Assembly (NCBI RefSeq): GCF_000307225.1
Contig: NZ_HE978616.1
Coordinates: 490,404-554,403 of the forward strand
Direction of reading: 5' to 3'
DNA: 64,000 nt
Source: Anaerococcus vaginalis
GTDB taxonomy: Bacteria > Bacillota > Clostridia > Tissierellales > Peptoniphilaceae
The position numbers and the translations under genes are program-made. The notes beneath the pieces were generated by a model that saw nothing but the letters and a program-made list of their open reading frames with translations, did not search any database and was not told the origin of the DNA. Shown here in pieces: positions 8,187 to 19,942 of this stretch (its first letter is position 1; each line of letters begins with the position of its first letter).

Positions 8187-10191
8187 CTATTTACTTCAAA
8201 TACTCCTTGCGACTTATCATCTATTAAAATATTAACCTTGGTTCCAACAACAGATTTAAAATCTAAATTTATATTTCCATTTGAATCAAGCTCATCTCTG
8301 CTATGATTTTGATTATAAAGAAGATCAGTTCTTTGATTGCTATCATTTACCTTATAAACTTTCACATTGAAAGTATTTTTATCAGCAGGGCCCCTTACTG
8401 TGAATTTTACATTTACTTGTTTTGATCTACTATCCCTATCTGAATTATCTCCTTCTTCAGATTTATTCGGATCTTTTCCATTGGATACAACAAAATCTAT
8501 ACTTGAATCTTCAGCAACTTGAGTTCCTGCAGAAATTGATTGTCCTATAACTACTCCTTTTTCATAATCATCAGAATATTCATAATTAATATTTTTAACA
8601 GAAAGTTTATTTTCAGTAGCCAAACTTATTGCATCATCTTCTTCTTTACCTATAAAATTAGGAACTTTTACATTTTTAACATCAGGTTCTTTTTTGCCCA
8701 AGCTTACAGTAACATCAACTTCACTTCCTGCTTGAACTTTTTCATTTTTTCTTGGATTTTGTTCAATAATTTTATCTTTTCCAACATTTTCACTGTATTC
8801 AGTATTTGTTTTTCCTAATGCCAAATCAAGTTCTTTTAATTTTTCTTCAGCTTGATCTAAATTCATTCCAGAAAGATCAGGAACTTTTACTTCCCTTCCT
8901 TGACTTATTACAAGATTTACAGTCGTATTCTTTTTAACTCTTTTTTTAGGACTAGGATCTTGCTCCATTACCTTTCCTTTTTCATAGTTGTTGCTGTCTG
9001 CATATCGAGATACATTTGCCTTTAAATTTTTTCCTCCAAAATTTTTACAGCCTCATCTTCTGATAGATTTAAAACAGAAGGCACTTGTACCATATTTGAA
9101 TCGCTAGATTTTACAAAATAAAAAGCTCCAGCAATAACAAGGAAAAACAATAAAATGAAAGGCCAAATTTTTTTCTTTTTGTTTTTTTCTTTTTCTTATT
9201 CTTAGAATCATCTGTTGGTGTTACATAAACAGCTTCATTCTCATCATTTTTTTTTCTTTTTGTTTTTCTTTTTCTTTTCAACAACAGGAATAAAAGTAGT
9301 TTGACTTATATCATCTTCTACTTTTTGAATTTTTGCTGTATCATCTTTTCTAATATATCCAATATCATAAGAATCATCTTCCAAAGCTCTTATTAATTCC
9401 TTAGCATTTTTAAATCTTTCTTGAGGATCTTTTTGGAGAAGTTTCATTATAATATCATTTAATCTTGGCGATAAATTTTTATTTAATTTTATAGGATCTT
9501 CTGGCTCATCTTGGATATGCATCACTGCAATTCCTACGGAATTATCTGCATCAAAAGGAACTTTTCCTGTTGCCATTTCATACATAACAACTCCAAGAGA
9601 ATATAAGTCTGATTTTTCATCTACAAATTTTCCCTTTGCTTGCTCTGGGGAAATATAATGAACAGTTCCCAAAATTGATGATGTATAAGTTATAGTTGCA
9701 TTAGTTGAAACTCTTGCTATCCCAAAATCTGTAACTTTTAATAAACCATACTTATCCATCAAAATATTTTGAGGTTTTATATCCCTATGAATTATATTTG
9801 ATAAATGAGCTTGATTTAAAGCTTGGGCAATTTGAATCGAATAATCAACTATATCGTGGTTTGATAAAACTTTATCCCTATCAATTTTATCCTTTAAAGT
9901 TTCACCATCAACATATTCCATTACAATGTAATGAACTTTTTTACCTTCAATTAAATCCTCACCAATATCGTAAACACTAACTATATTTACGTGTGTAAGT
10001 CTTGCGGCAGATAAGGCTTCATTTGAAAATTTTTTTACAAATTCCTCATCCTCTGCATATTGATCTTTTAAAATTTTTATTGCAACATCTCTTTGTAGAA
10101 GCCTATCAGTTGCTTTATAAACTTTTGCCATTCCTCCTACGCCGATCAAATCTTGCAATTTATATCTATTACCTAAAATAATATTGTCCAT
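8183..10191 (-). CDS. prkC: Serine/threonine protein kinase PrkC/Stk1 with PASTA domains (three apparent frameshifts)
   Basis: Membrane Hanks-type kinase sensing cell-wall fragments. The kinase domain (ATG at 10191) has GVGGMAKVY, catalytic Lys39, HRDIKPQN (Asp137) and DFG (Asp155). A Lys-rich juxtamembrane stretch, one membrane segment near 9120-9165 and four PASTA repeats (one broken, three intact to 8183) follow. The frame breaks three times in homopolymers: 9247-9255 (nine T on +), 9168-9188 and 9027-9032. Conceptual repair gives one continuous kinase-TM-PASTA protein ending in a short extracellular beta-rich tail. It is partnered with the phosphatase gene 7 bases upstream. Confidence 0.9.
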
Positions 10192-10198
10192 ATTTACC

Positions 10199-10927
10199 TC
10201 AAATCAAAATTGTAGTTACTGTTATATTATCATGTCCACCATTTCTTATAGCTAAATCAACTAAACTTGACGAAATTTTATCAGCTGTAGAATTATTTGC
10301 AATAATTGCTTCAATTTCTGTATCACTTAGCTCATTTGTTAAACCATCAGTAACCATTAGCAAAATATCACTTTCTTTCATATCCAAAGACCTTGATTCT
10401 GGTTTAATTTTGCTCGCTACTCCAACTGCTCTCGTTATAGTAGATTTATTAGCAAAATTTTTCGCCTCATCTTCTGTAATTGAACCTGAATCTATAAGAT
10501 CATTTACTAGAGAATGATCTCTTGTTATAAGTTGTAATTTATTTTCTGAATATATGTAGGCACGAGAATCCCCAATATGAGTTATATGATAAGACTTTTT
10601 ATCATAATCAACACAAACACAAACAGCAGTTGTACCCATATTTGCATATTGTTCATAAGATTTTGATAAAGAATAAATTTTATCATTGGCACTTTGTAAA
10701 GCTTCTTCTTGCAAATCAATAATAGAAGAAAAATCTTCTATATTAGAATTTTTAATATATTCAATATAATATTTCGCCGCAAGTTTTGAAGCTAATTCTC
10801 CTCCATTATATCCACCCATACCATCGGCTACAATAAAAAAGCTGTACTTATCCAATTCAAGATTACCATAATAATCCTGATTTTCGCTTCTTACCTTTCC
10901 GATGTTTGAAATAGTACTAAATTTCAT
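10199..10927 (-). CDS. prpC: PP2C-family protein phosphatase PrpC/Stp
   Basis: 242-aa metal-dependent Ser/Thr phosphatase, the cognate of PrkC. Motifs: RSENQDYYG at the N-terminus (a metal-binding Asp), VADGMGGYNGGELAS, THIGDSRAYI, and GGHDNITV near the end, so all metal-ligand blocks of bacterial PP2C are present. Predicted cytosolic. It lies between rlmN and prkC with 2- and 7-base gaps, so it is co-transcribed. Confidence 0.95.
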   Translation of the reverse strand: MKFSTISNIGKVRSENQDYYGNLELDKYSFFIVADGMGGYNGGELASKLAAKYYIEYIKNSNIEDFSSIIDLQEEALQSANDKIYSLSKSYEQYANMGTTAVCVCVDYDKKSYHITHIGDSRAYIYSENKLQLITRDHSLVNDLIDSGSITEDEAKNFANKSTITRAVGVASKIKPESRSLDMKESDILLMVTDGLTNELSDTEIEAIIANNSTADKISSSLVDLAIRNGGHDNITVTTILI

Positions 10928-10929
10928 TT

Positions 10930-11954
10930 CTACCTCACATAATTATTTCTTAATTGTCCACACGATGCATCAATATCTGACCCCATTGATCTTCTAATAG
11001 TTGCATTCAATCCTTTTTTTGACAATTTTTTTTGAAATTCTTCCATAACATTGGATTTAGTTTTTGAATGTTTAAATTCTTCTATTGGATTTAAGGGGAT
11101 TAAATTTATATGAATATTTTTCCCCTTAAAAAGACTTTCTAATTGGTCAATATCTTCCTCTAAATTATTTACCCCATCTATGACAACATATTCATAAGAA
11201 ATTCTTCTTTTTGTTTTGTCCAAATAATAATCACAAGCTTTTACAATTTCTTTGATTTTATATTTTTTTGCACTTGGCATATAAATCATCCTTTTTTCAT
11301 CAAAAGCGTAATGTAAAGAAACAGCTAAATTAATATCATATCCCAAGTCTGCAAGCTCATAAATTTTATCAACAAGTCCAACAGTTGAGATAGTTATTGC
11401 CCTATGAGATAAGTTTCTGCCCTTAGAATCTGTGATTATTTTTATAAATTTTTCTATATTTGAAAAATTATCCAAGGGTTCTCCAATTCCCATTATAACT
11501 ATATTATTAATATTTGAATTTTCTCTTTCCAAAAGATATATTTCTTCTATTATTTCCGATGCAGACAAAGATCTTTCAAGGCCATTTTTTGTTGATGCAC
11601 AAAATTTACATCCCATTTTGCAACCAACTTGAGATGAAATGCAAATTGTATTTCTATTATTATATTCCATAAAAACAGCCTCAATTATATTTTTATCTTC
11701 AAGCTCAAGCAAGTATTTTTTTGTCTTATCTATTTTTGATTCAAATTTTTTAAAATTTTAATTTTTGGAAAATAAAAAATTTCATCTAATTTTTCTCTCA
11801 TATCTTTGGAAAGATCTGTCATTTTGGAAAAATCATTTATTTTATTTACATGAATTTGCCTATAAACTTGCTTTGCCCTAAATTTTTTAAAATCTAAATC
11901 CAAAAATATTTTTTCCAATTCTTCAATTGTTTTATCATTTATTCTTTGTTTCAT
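10930..11954 (-). CDS. rlmN: Dual-specificity 23S rRNA/tRNA adenine-C2 methyltransferase RlmN (one apparent frameshift)
   Basis: Radical SAM enzyme methylating A2503 of 23S rRNA and A37 of some tRNAs. The radical SAM cluster motif is CKMGCKFC, followed by GIGEPLDNF; the second catalytic Cys is in SCGQLRNNY near the C-terminus. The N-terminal part starts at 11954 (MKQRINDKTIEEL) in a different frame and stops after KILKNLNQK. One additional A in the run at 11746-11751 fuses it seamlessly (KILKKFESKIDKTKKYLLE). Total about 341 aa, normal for the family. Confidence 0.92.
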
Positions 11955-11956
11955 AA

Positions 11957-13237
11957 TTATATTTTCTCAAATTTTGTAAGGAAAAATCCATCAGTTTCAT
12001 CTTCAAAAGTATTGTACTCAATATATTCTTTTCCATTTATTTTTATATTCTTAAGTCTTTTTTTCTTTGAAAGATAAGTGAAATTATCCAAATTTTCTAT
12101 ATTTCCAATGGTACAAGTTGAAAAAAGCAAAATTCCACCATTTTTTAAATATAAAAATGCCTTATCGAGAATATTTTTTTGAAGTTTTGAAAGCTTTATA
12201 AGATCTTCCATAGTCCTATTATATCTTATCTCTGGTTTTCTATCCATAACCCCAAGACCAGAACATGGCAAATCACATAAAATATAATCAAATTTTTCCT
12301 TATAATCTTCTTTTAAAACACTAGCATCAAAATTTGTTATTTCTATATTTTTAAGTCCAAGTCTTTTAATATTTTCCTTTATTTTTGAAAGCTTATTAAA
12401 AGATAAATCATTTGCTATTATTTTTGAAGAATTTTCACAAAGCTCAGCCAAAAAGGAAGTTTTTGTTCCAGGAGCTGCGCATATATCCAGGATATTTGAA
12501 TTTTTTTTAGGATTTAAAATCTCACAAACTTTTATTGAACCTTCTGCTTGGATTGTAAAAAGTCCATCTTTGAATTCTTCTGTACTTGCTAAAGCTTTTG
12601 AATTTTTAACAATTAAGCTAAAGTCTGAAATTTTTGATTTTTCTATAATATAAGATTTTTCTTCCAAACTTTTTTTCAAATCATCCCTATTTGTTTTGAT
12701 TTTATTTATCCTAATAGATAAATTTCTTTCTTTATTTAGGGATTTTAAAAATTTATCTGTATAAGCTTTTCCATAAGAATCATTCAAGTATTTTATAATC
12801 CACAAAGGCATAGAATATTTTATAGACTTATAATCATCTTCATCTTTTATATTTATTTTTGATAAATTTTCTTCATCTCTTATAAAAGATCTTAAAATTG
12901 CATTTACAAAAGATTTTGACCTAAAGGAAATTTTTTTTGTTAAATTTACAAGCTCATTTACTATAGCGTAATTTTTCCTATCCAAAAAATGTATATTATA
13001 AAGACCAATTAACAGAATAAGCCTTACATTTTTATCTAATTTATTGAGTTTTATTTTTGATAATTTTTTCAAAATATATTCAAGATAAAGCTTATTTTCC
13101 AAAACTCCATAAATATTTTTTGTTATATAGGAAATATCTTCAATATTTTTACTTATTTCATTAATAATATCTGTAGATTTTTCGTTTTTATATAAAATTT
13201 TATAGAGTCCATCTAATATTAATTTAAAATCTCCCAT
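11957..13237 (-). CDS. rsmB: 16S rRNA (cytosine-967-C5) methyltransferase RsmB
   Basis: 426-aa protein with an N-terminal NusB-like RNA-binding helical domain (residues about 1-140) and a C-terminal SAM methyltransferase domain. Visible: the SAM loop DICAAPGTKTSFLAEL, DLPCSGLGVMDRKPEIRYN with one conserved Cys, and FSTCTIGNIEN with the catalytic Cys. Intact. It sits 1-2 bases from both fmt and rlmN in the standard def-fmt-rsmB-rlmN order. Confidence 0.95.
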   Translation of the reverse strand: MGDFKLILDGLYKILYKNEKSTDIINEISKNIEDISYITKNIYGVLENKLYLEYILKKLSKIKLNKLDKNVRLILLIGLYNIHFLDRKNYAIVNELVNLTKKISFRSKSFVNAILRSFIRDEENLSKINIKDEDDYKSIKYSMPLWIIKYLNDSYGKAYTDKFLKSLNKERNLSIRINKIKTNRDDLKKSLEEKSYIIEKSKISDFSLIVKNSKALASTEEFKDGLFTIQAEGSIKVCEILNPKKNSNILDICAAPGTKTSFLAELCENSSKIIANDLSFNKLSKIKENIKRLGLKNIEITNFDASVLKEDYKEKFDYILCDLPCSGLGVMDRKPEIRYNRTMEDLIKLSKLQKNILDKAFLYLKNGGILLFSTCTIGNIENLDNFTYLSKKKRLKNIKINGKEYIEYNTFEDETDGFFLTKFEKI

Positions 13238-13238
13238 A

Positions 13239-14180
13239 TTAACTCAAATAAATTCCTTCTTCAAAATCATTTCCAAGTAAAAATGATTTGGTGTCCATAG
13301 CTTTTTTTCCGGGAAATTGAATTTTTTCTACTTTTATTCCACCATTTTTACAGCCAATAATAATTTTATCGTCCTTATTTGCCTTGTAAACAAAAGAAAT
13401 TTTTGGATTTTCAATTTCTACTGGGCTTGCCTTTAAAATTTTTACACTTTGATCTTTATATGAAAAATAAGCCTTTGGAAATTCTACAAAAGCGCGAATC
13501 TTATTTATAATTTCTTCTTTTGTTTGATTAAAATCAATTTTTCCCATTTCTTTTGTGATTTTTTTTGTAAAAGTAGCCTTATCATCATCTTGTTTAATTC
13601 TTTTTTCTATTAAATCATCATAATTTAAAATAGATTCAAGAATAGTTTGAGCTCCAAGTTTAGATAATTTTTCACTTAAAGATGTAAAATCATCATCTTT
13701 ATTTATTTCTACTTCTTTTTGACTTAAAATGTCCCCTGAGTCCATGCCTTTTTCAATGAGCATAGCTGATGCATGAGTTTTTTCATCTCCATTTAATAAA
13801 GTATATTGAACTGGACTAGCTCCCCTGTATTTTGGCAAGGATGATGGATGAAGGTTTATAATCTTATTTTTGTAGGCTTCAAGTAAATTTTCTTTTATCA
13901 ATTGACCAAAGGCTACAACAACAATAAAATCTATATTTTTTTCTTTTAATAGAGATAAAAATTCATCAGTATTTACGCTATCTGGAGTAATAACTTCAAG
14001 ATTATTATCAAGTGCGTATTGTTTTACAACAGTTGGTCTAAATTTATTTCTATTTCTTTTTTTATCTTTTCCACTTACAACTAAACTTAGGTTTATATTT
14101 TCATTTTTATTAAGAACATCCAAAGTTTCTAGCGAAAACTTTGGACTTCCCATAAAACATATATTTATTTTTTTAGTCAA
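13239..14180 (-). CDS. fmt: Methionyl-tRNA formyltransferase
   Basis: 313-aa enzyme formylating initiator Met-tRNA. Signatures: CFMGSPKFSLETL at the N-terminus, VVAFGQLI, and NLHPSSLPKYRGASPVQ, which carries the catalytic His and the formyl-folate binding motif; a GMDSGDI loop follows. The C-terminal tRNA-binding domain is present, so it is full length. The start overlaps the def stop by 8 bases, so synthesis is coupled with peptide deformylase. Confidence 0.96.
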   Translation of the reverse strand: MTKKINICFMGSPKFSLETLDVLNKNENINLSLVVSGKDKKRNRNKFRPTVVKQYALDNNLEVITPDSVNTDEFLSLLKEKNIDFIVVVAFGQLIKENLLEAYKNKIINLHPSSLPKYRGASPVQYTLLNGDEKTHASAMLIEKGMDSGDILSQKEVEINKDDDFTSLSEKLSKLGAQTILESILNYDDLIEKRIKQDDDKATFTKKITKEMGKIDFNQTKEEIINKIRAFVEFPKAYFSYKDQSVKILKASPVEIENPKISFVYKANKDDKIIIGCKNGGIKVEKIQFPGKKAMDTKSFLLGNDFEEGIYLS

Positions 14181-14634
14181 TTTTTACTTCCTCTTCGTAA
14201 TTATCTATAAATAAAACACCATTTAAGTGATCAATTTCATGGCAAAGGGCAACTGCTTTTAGTCCTTCTGCTTCAATTTCTTTTTCATCTCCATTTTCAT
14301 CTAAATATTTTACAACAACATGGGCTGGTCTTCTTACATTTGCGTTAAAATTTGGAACTGAAAGACATCCTTCAACTCCAATTTGCTCACCATCTTTTTC
14401 AATTATTTCTGGATTTACAAGTTTTATAAGACCATCTTCATCTCTAATATCTACAACTATAACTCTTTTTAAAAGTCCTACTTGTGGTGCTGCAAGACCA
14501 ACTCCATCAGCCTTGTACATAGTTTCTGCCATATCATCTAATAAAATTCTAATTCTATCATTAACTTCATTAACTTTTTTTGAAGTTTTTCTTAAAATTG
14601 GATCTCCAACTTGTCTTATATTTCTAATCGCCAT
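14173..14634 (-). CDS. def: Peptide deformylase
   Basis: 153-aa metalloenzyme removing the N-formyl group. All three motifs are intact: GVGLAAPQVG, EGCLSVP (metal Cys) and CHEIDHLNG (HExxH). The short length and EGCLSVP form fit the type 1 class. It starts at 14634 with an AGGAGG-like site upstream, just after smc, and overlaps fmt. Confidence 0.97.
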   Translation of the reverse strand: MAIRNIRQVGDPILRKTSKKVNEVNDRIRILLDDMAETMYKADGVGLAAPQVGLLKRVIVVDIRDEDGLIKLVNPEIIEKDGEQIGVEGCLSVPNFNANVRRPAHVVVKYLDENGDEKEIEAEGLKAVALCHEIDHLNGVLFIDNYEEEVKID

Positions 14635-14645
14635 TTTTCCTCCTT

Positions 14646-17600
14646 TTAATTTTTATCTTCAAAATCAATTGAATAAATTTTTGAAATTCCTCCATCGCCA
14701 ATAGTAACACCATGGATTTTTTCTGCCAATTGCATGGTTGTTTGTCTATGGGTTATCATTATAAATTGAGTTTTATCAGACAATGATTTTAAATAATCTA
14801 TATATCTTTTTATATTTGATTCATCCATTGCCGCATCAATCTCATCTAGTAAAGAAAATGGAGCTGGATTTGTTTCAAATATTGCAAAAAGTAAGGCTAC
14901 TGCTGTGAGAGATTTTTCACCACCAGAAAGTAGGCTTAAATTTTTTGTACTTTTTCCTGGAGGACAAGCCGAAATTTCTATTCCAGCATCTAATAAATCA
15001 TTGGAATCTAAACTTAACTTTGCCTTTCCTCCCATAAATAATTCCTTAAATATTCTTTGGAATTTTTCATCAATTATATTGAAATTTTTGATAAATTCAT
15101 CCTTCATTTCATCTTCAAGTTTTTTTATCATTTTTTCAATATCTTTTTTTGCCTCTTCAAGATCAATTTTTTGCTTGTCCAAAAACTCAAATTCTTGATT
15201 TGCCTTTTCAAAATTTTCTTTGGAATTTTCATCAAAAAATCCAACCTGACTTAATTTTTTTTGTATTTTAAATAATTCTTCTTTTTTAATTGCTAAATCC
15301 GAAATCTTGTGAAATTTTTCTTCTAATTCTTCTAAAGATTTTGAAATAAAAGGTCTAATTTCATCTTCCAAATTTTTCAAATCCTTGCTTATAGCCTCAA
15401 GTTTATAATTAAATTTAACTATTTTCATAGAGTATTCATTAAGCTCATTTTCTATATTTTTTGATAAGGATAAAAGCTTGTGGTTTGATCTTTTCTTTTC
15501 ATCAATTTCGTTGAAAATTTGGATTTTATTATTTTCTTGATTTTCTAATTGAATTTTTGTATCTTCAAGATTTTTTTCACAAAGACTTATTTCTTTTTCC
15601 AAATTTTCTATATTTTCTTCCAAAGATTTTTTATTTTTTCATTAAATTTAATATTTTCCCTTAGATTTAAAAGACTATTTTCATCTTCTTCCATCCTATT
15701 TTTCAAAATATTCAAATCTCTAGTCTTAATTTCTATATTATTTTTATTCTTAAATACTTCGTTTGAAATTTCATTAATCAATTCTTTATTTTTAACTTCT
15801 TTTTCATTTAAAATATTTTTTTCACTTCTTAGATTTGAAAGTTTTAATTTGATCTTTTCTATATCTTCAAAGTTTTCTTCTTCTTGAGATTCTTTTAATG
15901 ATTCATTTAACTCTTCTATTCTTTGAATAAGACTTTGTTTTTGGTAATTTTTTCTTTCAAAAATAGAACTTTCGTTCGAAAATTTTTCTTTTATTCCATT
16001 TAAGTTTTCTTCTTCTTGAGATTTTTCTATATTTTTATTTTCTAAATTTTCACTTAAAGAATTATATTTTTCTAATAACTCATTTTCTTCATTCTTAAGT
16101 TTATCTATTCTTTTTTTATTTCATTTATTTTTTATTTCTATTTAAAATATTAATATTTGATTTTCTTGACTTATTTAACCCTGCAACCATAGAGCCCCAA
16201 GTATTAATAAGATCAAGATTTAAAGAAATTATCCTATATCCTTTTATTTTATTTGATAATGAAACCGCATCGTCAATGTTTTTTACAACTACAGTATTTG
16301 AAAGAAAGTGGTTAATTATGTTTTCAAGCTTAGGATCAAAACTTACAAGATCATAAGCCATAGCAATAACTTCTTTTTCCTTAACCTCTGGCTTTTTATT
16401 TTGCTTTATTGAATCCAAAGGCAAAAATGTGATCCTACCAAGTTTATTATCATTTACAAAGTTAATTATTTCCCTTGTGTCTTTTTTTGACCAAGTTACA
16501 ATATTTTGAAGACCTTGACCGATAAGATTTTCAATTATTTCTTCATAACCTGACTTAACTGTAATAAGATTTGCCAAGGTATTTATATATAATTTTTCTA
16601 TATCTGTATTTTTTGTTTTTTCAAAAAATCTGAAACAGAATAAAAATATCCCTCATTTCTCTCAAGCAAAGATTTTTGTATTTTATAATTTGAAATTTCC
16701 TCTTTGAGGGAAATCTTATTTTGATTTATTGATTTTTCTAATCTTTCTTTTTTGTTCGCAAAATCTAAAATGCTACTTTCAAGCTCTTTAATATTTTTAT
16801 TTTTTTCTTCTATAATTTTTGATAAATTATTTTTTTCATCTTCAAGCTCTGATAAATCTTTATTTATAATAGATAAGTCTTTTTTTAGGCCTTGTATTTT
16901 TTCATTTATAAGCTTATTATTTTCGAACCTGTGTTTTTCAAGAACCATTCTTGTCTTTTGATCAATATCATAATCATATATTATCTTATTTAATTTTTCA
17001 TCTTCTACTTCAAGATTTCCAATCTCTTTTTCAATTGAATCTAATAAATCAAGGATTTTTTCCTTATTTTTGAGTAAATCTATATTTTTATTTTCTATAT
17101 TTTTAATTTCATTAATTGTTTGATTTAATTCATTTTTTTGCTTTTCTAAAGAAATTTTATATTTTTTTGATTTGTCATCATAAGAATTAAACTCTTTTTC
17201 ATTTCTTTCTAAATCTTTTTTATTATAGGCTAATTTTTGCTTATCTAAGCTTATTTTATTAATATATTTATCAATATTTTTCTCATTAAGCGAAATACTT
17301 TGTATAAGATTTTCATATTCTTTTTCTAAATTTCTTATATTTTCAGCTATAGGAAGCAAGGACTCATTTACCTTGTCAAACTCCCTAGTTTTTTCTTCCT
17401 GACTGGATTTTAACAAATTTATTTTATCAATTAAGTCTTTATTTTTTTCATTTAAAGCTTTCGACTTGTTAGAATAATATAAATAAGATTTCTCATCAAG
17501 CTCATTTTCAATTTCAACGTATTTTTCAAAATTTTTAGCCTCAATTTCAAGCTTATTTTTATCCTTATTTTTATATTCCCATTCTCTTTGAATTATTTCT

Positions 17601-18175
17601 AAATCTTCATCAACTTTATTAAGTTTTTTAAGAGATTCTTCCCTTCTATATTTGTGAGTTGCAATTCCACTTGCCTCTTCAAAAATATTTCTTCTTTCTT
17701 GGTTTGAAGAATTTAAAATTTCATCTATTCTTCCTTGACCTATTACAGAGTATCCTTCTTTTCCAATACCCGTATCCAAAAATAATTCTTTTATGTCTTT
17801 AAGCCTTACTCTTTTTCCATTTATCCTATATTCATTGTCACCATTTCTAAAAATTCTTCTGGAAATTTTAACTAAATCGTACTCACTTGACAAAGACCTA
17901 TCCTTATTTTCAAATAAAAGATTTACCTCTGCCATATTCATAGGTTTTTTTTCATCTGCTCCTTGAAAGATAACATCATCCATCTTTTTTCCTCTCAAAG
18001 ATTTGACAGATTGTTCTCCCAAAACCCATTTTATAGCATCTGCTATATTTGATTTTCCAGAACCATTTGGACCAACTACAGCAGTTATCTGATTATCAAA
18101 TTTTATTTTTGTTTTATCGGCAAAGGACTTAAATCCTTTAAGTTCAACACTTTCTAATCTAATATAAATCACCAC
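14646..18175 (-). CDS. smc: Chromosome segregation ATPase SMC (three apparent frameshifts)
   Basis: The 3.53 kb span corresponds to about 1,177 codons, exactly the size of bacterial SMC. N-terminal head: GPNGSGKSN (Walker A) and the Q-loop/VIGQGRIDEIL region. Long coiled coil. Hinge at about 16125-16600, with a LQNIVTWSKKDTREI segment. Second coiled coil. C-terminal head: LSLLSGGEKSLTAVALLFA signature and LDEIDAAMDE Walker B. The frame breaks at T runs 16616-16621, 16128-16133 and 15627-15639; one added A at each restores a continuous product. The start is GTG at 18175, overlapping the radical SAM gene by 17 bases; a later start cannot be excluded. Confidence 0.92.
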
Positions 18176-19235
18176 CGTAATGTTTTTCTACAAATTTTTT
18201 GATAAATTCATCAATATTATAGGATATTTTTTTATTTTCATATTCTATAAATTCTTCTTCATCATTTTCAAAATTTATAACAAGCCCATATTTTTCGTAA
18301 AAATATTTCTTATTTGTTTTCTTATTTCCTGAAATAATAGATATGAGCCTATTTGGAACGTGTATTTTAATATTTTTTTTAAAATTATAAATTTCAATCA
18401 TCTCTTCCAAATAATCTTTGTGGATATTTGACTCAACTAATTGTCTAATAGAAGGATGAAAAGGTCCTGCAACTACATCTTCTTTGTCATTAATGTTTTC
18501 AGTTGTTTGAAGTCCTATTCTTATTACAGAAATATTTTTATAAGTATAAAGCATATAAAGCTTGCTAGATATTTCAACAGCCTCATCCAAAGTTAAGGGG
18601 TTGTATAAGCCTTTTTCATATAATTTTTCAAGTTTTGTATCTTTTATTACCAAAGTTGGATAAATCCTAACCATATCAGGCTTCATTTTAATTGACTCAA
18701 GCCCTGTTTGAATTGCTTTTTCAAAAGAATCTTTGTAAAGACCGGGCATAATTTGATGGCCTAACTTAAAGCCATAATCCTTAATTAATTTACTTGCCCT
18801 CAATGAATCTTCATTACTATGACCTCTTTCATTAGCTCTTAAAACTTCGTTATCCAAAGATTGAATGCCAAGTTCAATTATATCAACCTTGTATTCTTTT
18901 AGTATATCAAGAATAGAATTATTTATATAATCAGGTCTTGTAGATAATCTGATTCTATCAATAATTCCCTTCTTTTTATATGACAAAGCTATTTCAAGAT
19001 AAGAAATCATTAGCTTTGTATCAAGACCTGTAAAAGATCCACCAAAAAATGCTATTTCTTTTAGATTTTTATTTTTTGGAAAATAGGACAAATATTCATC
19101 TATTTGCTTTATTGTATTTTCTTTATTAATAGTATCTTTATAATTTGTGATTTTTACCTGATTGCAAAAAGCACAATCGTGAGGGCAACCCAAAAATGGT
19201 ATAAAGATAGGTATTATATATTCTTTTTTAATCAT
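18159..19235 (-). CDS. Elp3-like radical SAM protein
   Basis: 358-aa radical SAM enzyme with the cluster motif CPHDCAFC near residue 17 and FFGGSFTGLD (SAM-binding GGSF). Later blocks IQSLDNEVL, GHQIMPGLY, IYPTLVI and IRIGLQTTENI resemble the catalytic core of Elp3-type enzymes; the acetyltransferase half of true Elp3 is missing. A tRNA-modification role is inference. It occupies the conserved position between rnc and smc in clostridial genomes, overlapping rnc by 8 bases and smc by 17. Confidence 0.85.
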   Translation of the reverse strand: MIKKEYIIPIFIPFLGCPHDCAFCNQVKITNYKDTINKENTIKQIDEYLSYFPKNKNLKEIAFFGGSFTGLDTKLMISYLEIALSYKKKGIIDRIRLSTRPDYINNSILDILKEYKVDIIELGIQSLDNEVLRANERGHSNEDSLRASKLIKDYGFKLGHQIMPGLYKDSFEKAIQTGLESIKMKPDMVRIYPTLVIKDTKLEKLYEKGLYNPLTLDEAVEISSKLYMLYTYKNISVIRIGLQTTENINDKEDVVAGPFHPSIRQLVESNIHKDYLEEMIEIYNFKKNIKIHVPNRLISIISGNKKTNKKYFYEKYGLVINFENDEEEFIEYENKKISYNIDEFIKKFVEKHYGGDLY

Positions 19236-19942
19236 TTTTCAAATTCTTATAGGCTATTCTTGCTGCCATTTGTTCTGCTTCTTTTTTATTTTTTCCCTTA
19301 CCTGTACTGAGTTTTTTATTTTTTGCGAAGACTTCCATATAAAATGTTTTATTATGTTCTGGACCCTCTTCTTTTAAAAGTTTGTATTTTAATATTATCC
19401 TATTTTTTTATTAAAATGTTCTTGTAATTTTGTCTTGTAGTCAATAAAAAGTAGGTCATTTGCAAGAAGATCTTTTACGGTTTCATAATAATTTTTCATC
19501 AAAAATTCTTTTAGAAAATCATATCCTGCATCAAGATAAATTGCAGCACAAAAAGCTTCAAAAGTATCTGCTTTTACAGATTTTTTCTCTCTGCCATTAT
19601 GATTAATTTCTCCTTTTCCGAATAATAAATATGATGATAAGGCAAATTTTTCGCTTGCTTTTGAAAATGATGATGTACAAACTATTCTTGATCTTATTTT
19701 TGTAAGTTTTCCTTCTGGATATGTTTTATGATTTTTGTAAAGTTCTTCACTAACAATCAAGTCAAGAATACTATCTCCTAAAAATTCAAGCCTCTCATTA
19801 GAAATTATTTTTTCATCCTTATTTTCGTTTATATAAGAAGAATGAGTAAGGGCTACATCTATAAGATTTTTATCTTTAAAACTGTAGCCGATACTTTCTT
19901 CAAGTTTTTTGATTTCTTCTAATCTTTTTTATCCAAATTCAT
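19228..19942 (-). CDS. rnc: Ribonuclease III (two apparent frameshifts)
   Basis: dsRNA endonuclease. The catalytic signature NERLEFLGDSILD lies in the central frame, followed by DTFEAFCAAIYLD. The N-terminus reads MNLDKK from ATG 19942 (inside the acpP 3' end) and joins RLEEIKKLEESIGYSF if the T6 run at 19925-19930 is T7. The C-terminal dsRNA-binding domain (KNKKEAEQMAARIAYKNL) joins after NKK if the T7 run at 19403-19409 is T8. The repaired protein is about 238 aa, the normal size, and ends 8 bases into the radical SAM gene. Confidence 0.9.

Noticed and set aside
9000..9260. Programmed frameshifting in prkC to produce a soluble kinase
   Set aside because: Three separate shifts in A/T runs, the same error type seen in many unrelated genes of the window; no stimulatory structure or conserved slippery heptamer.
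19395..19760. A short stand-alone RNase III core gene
   Set aside because: Upstream and downstream sequences encode the missing N-terminus and dsRNA-binding domain in shifted frames at homopolymers, so one normal rnc gene is more likely.
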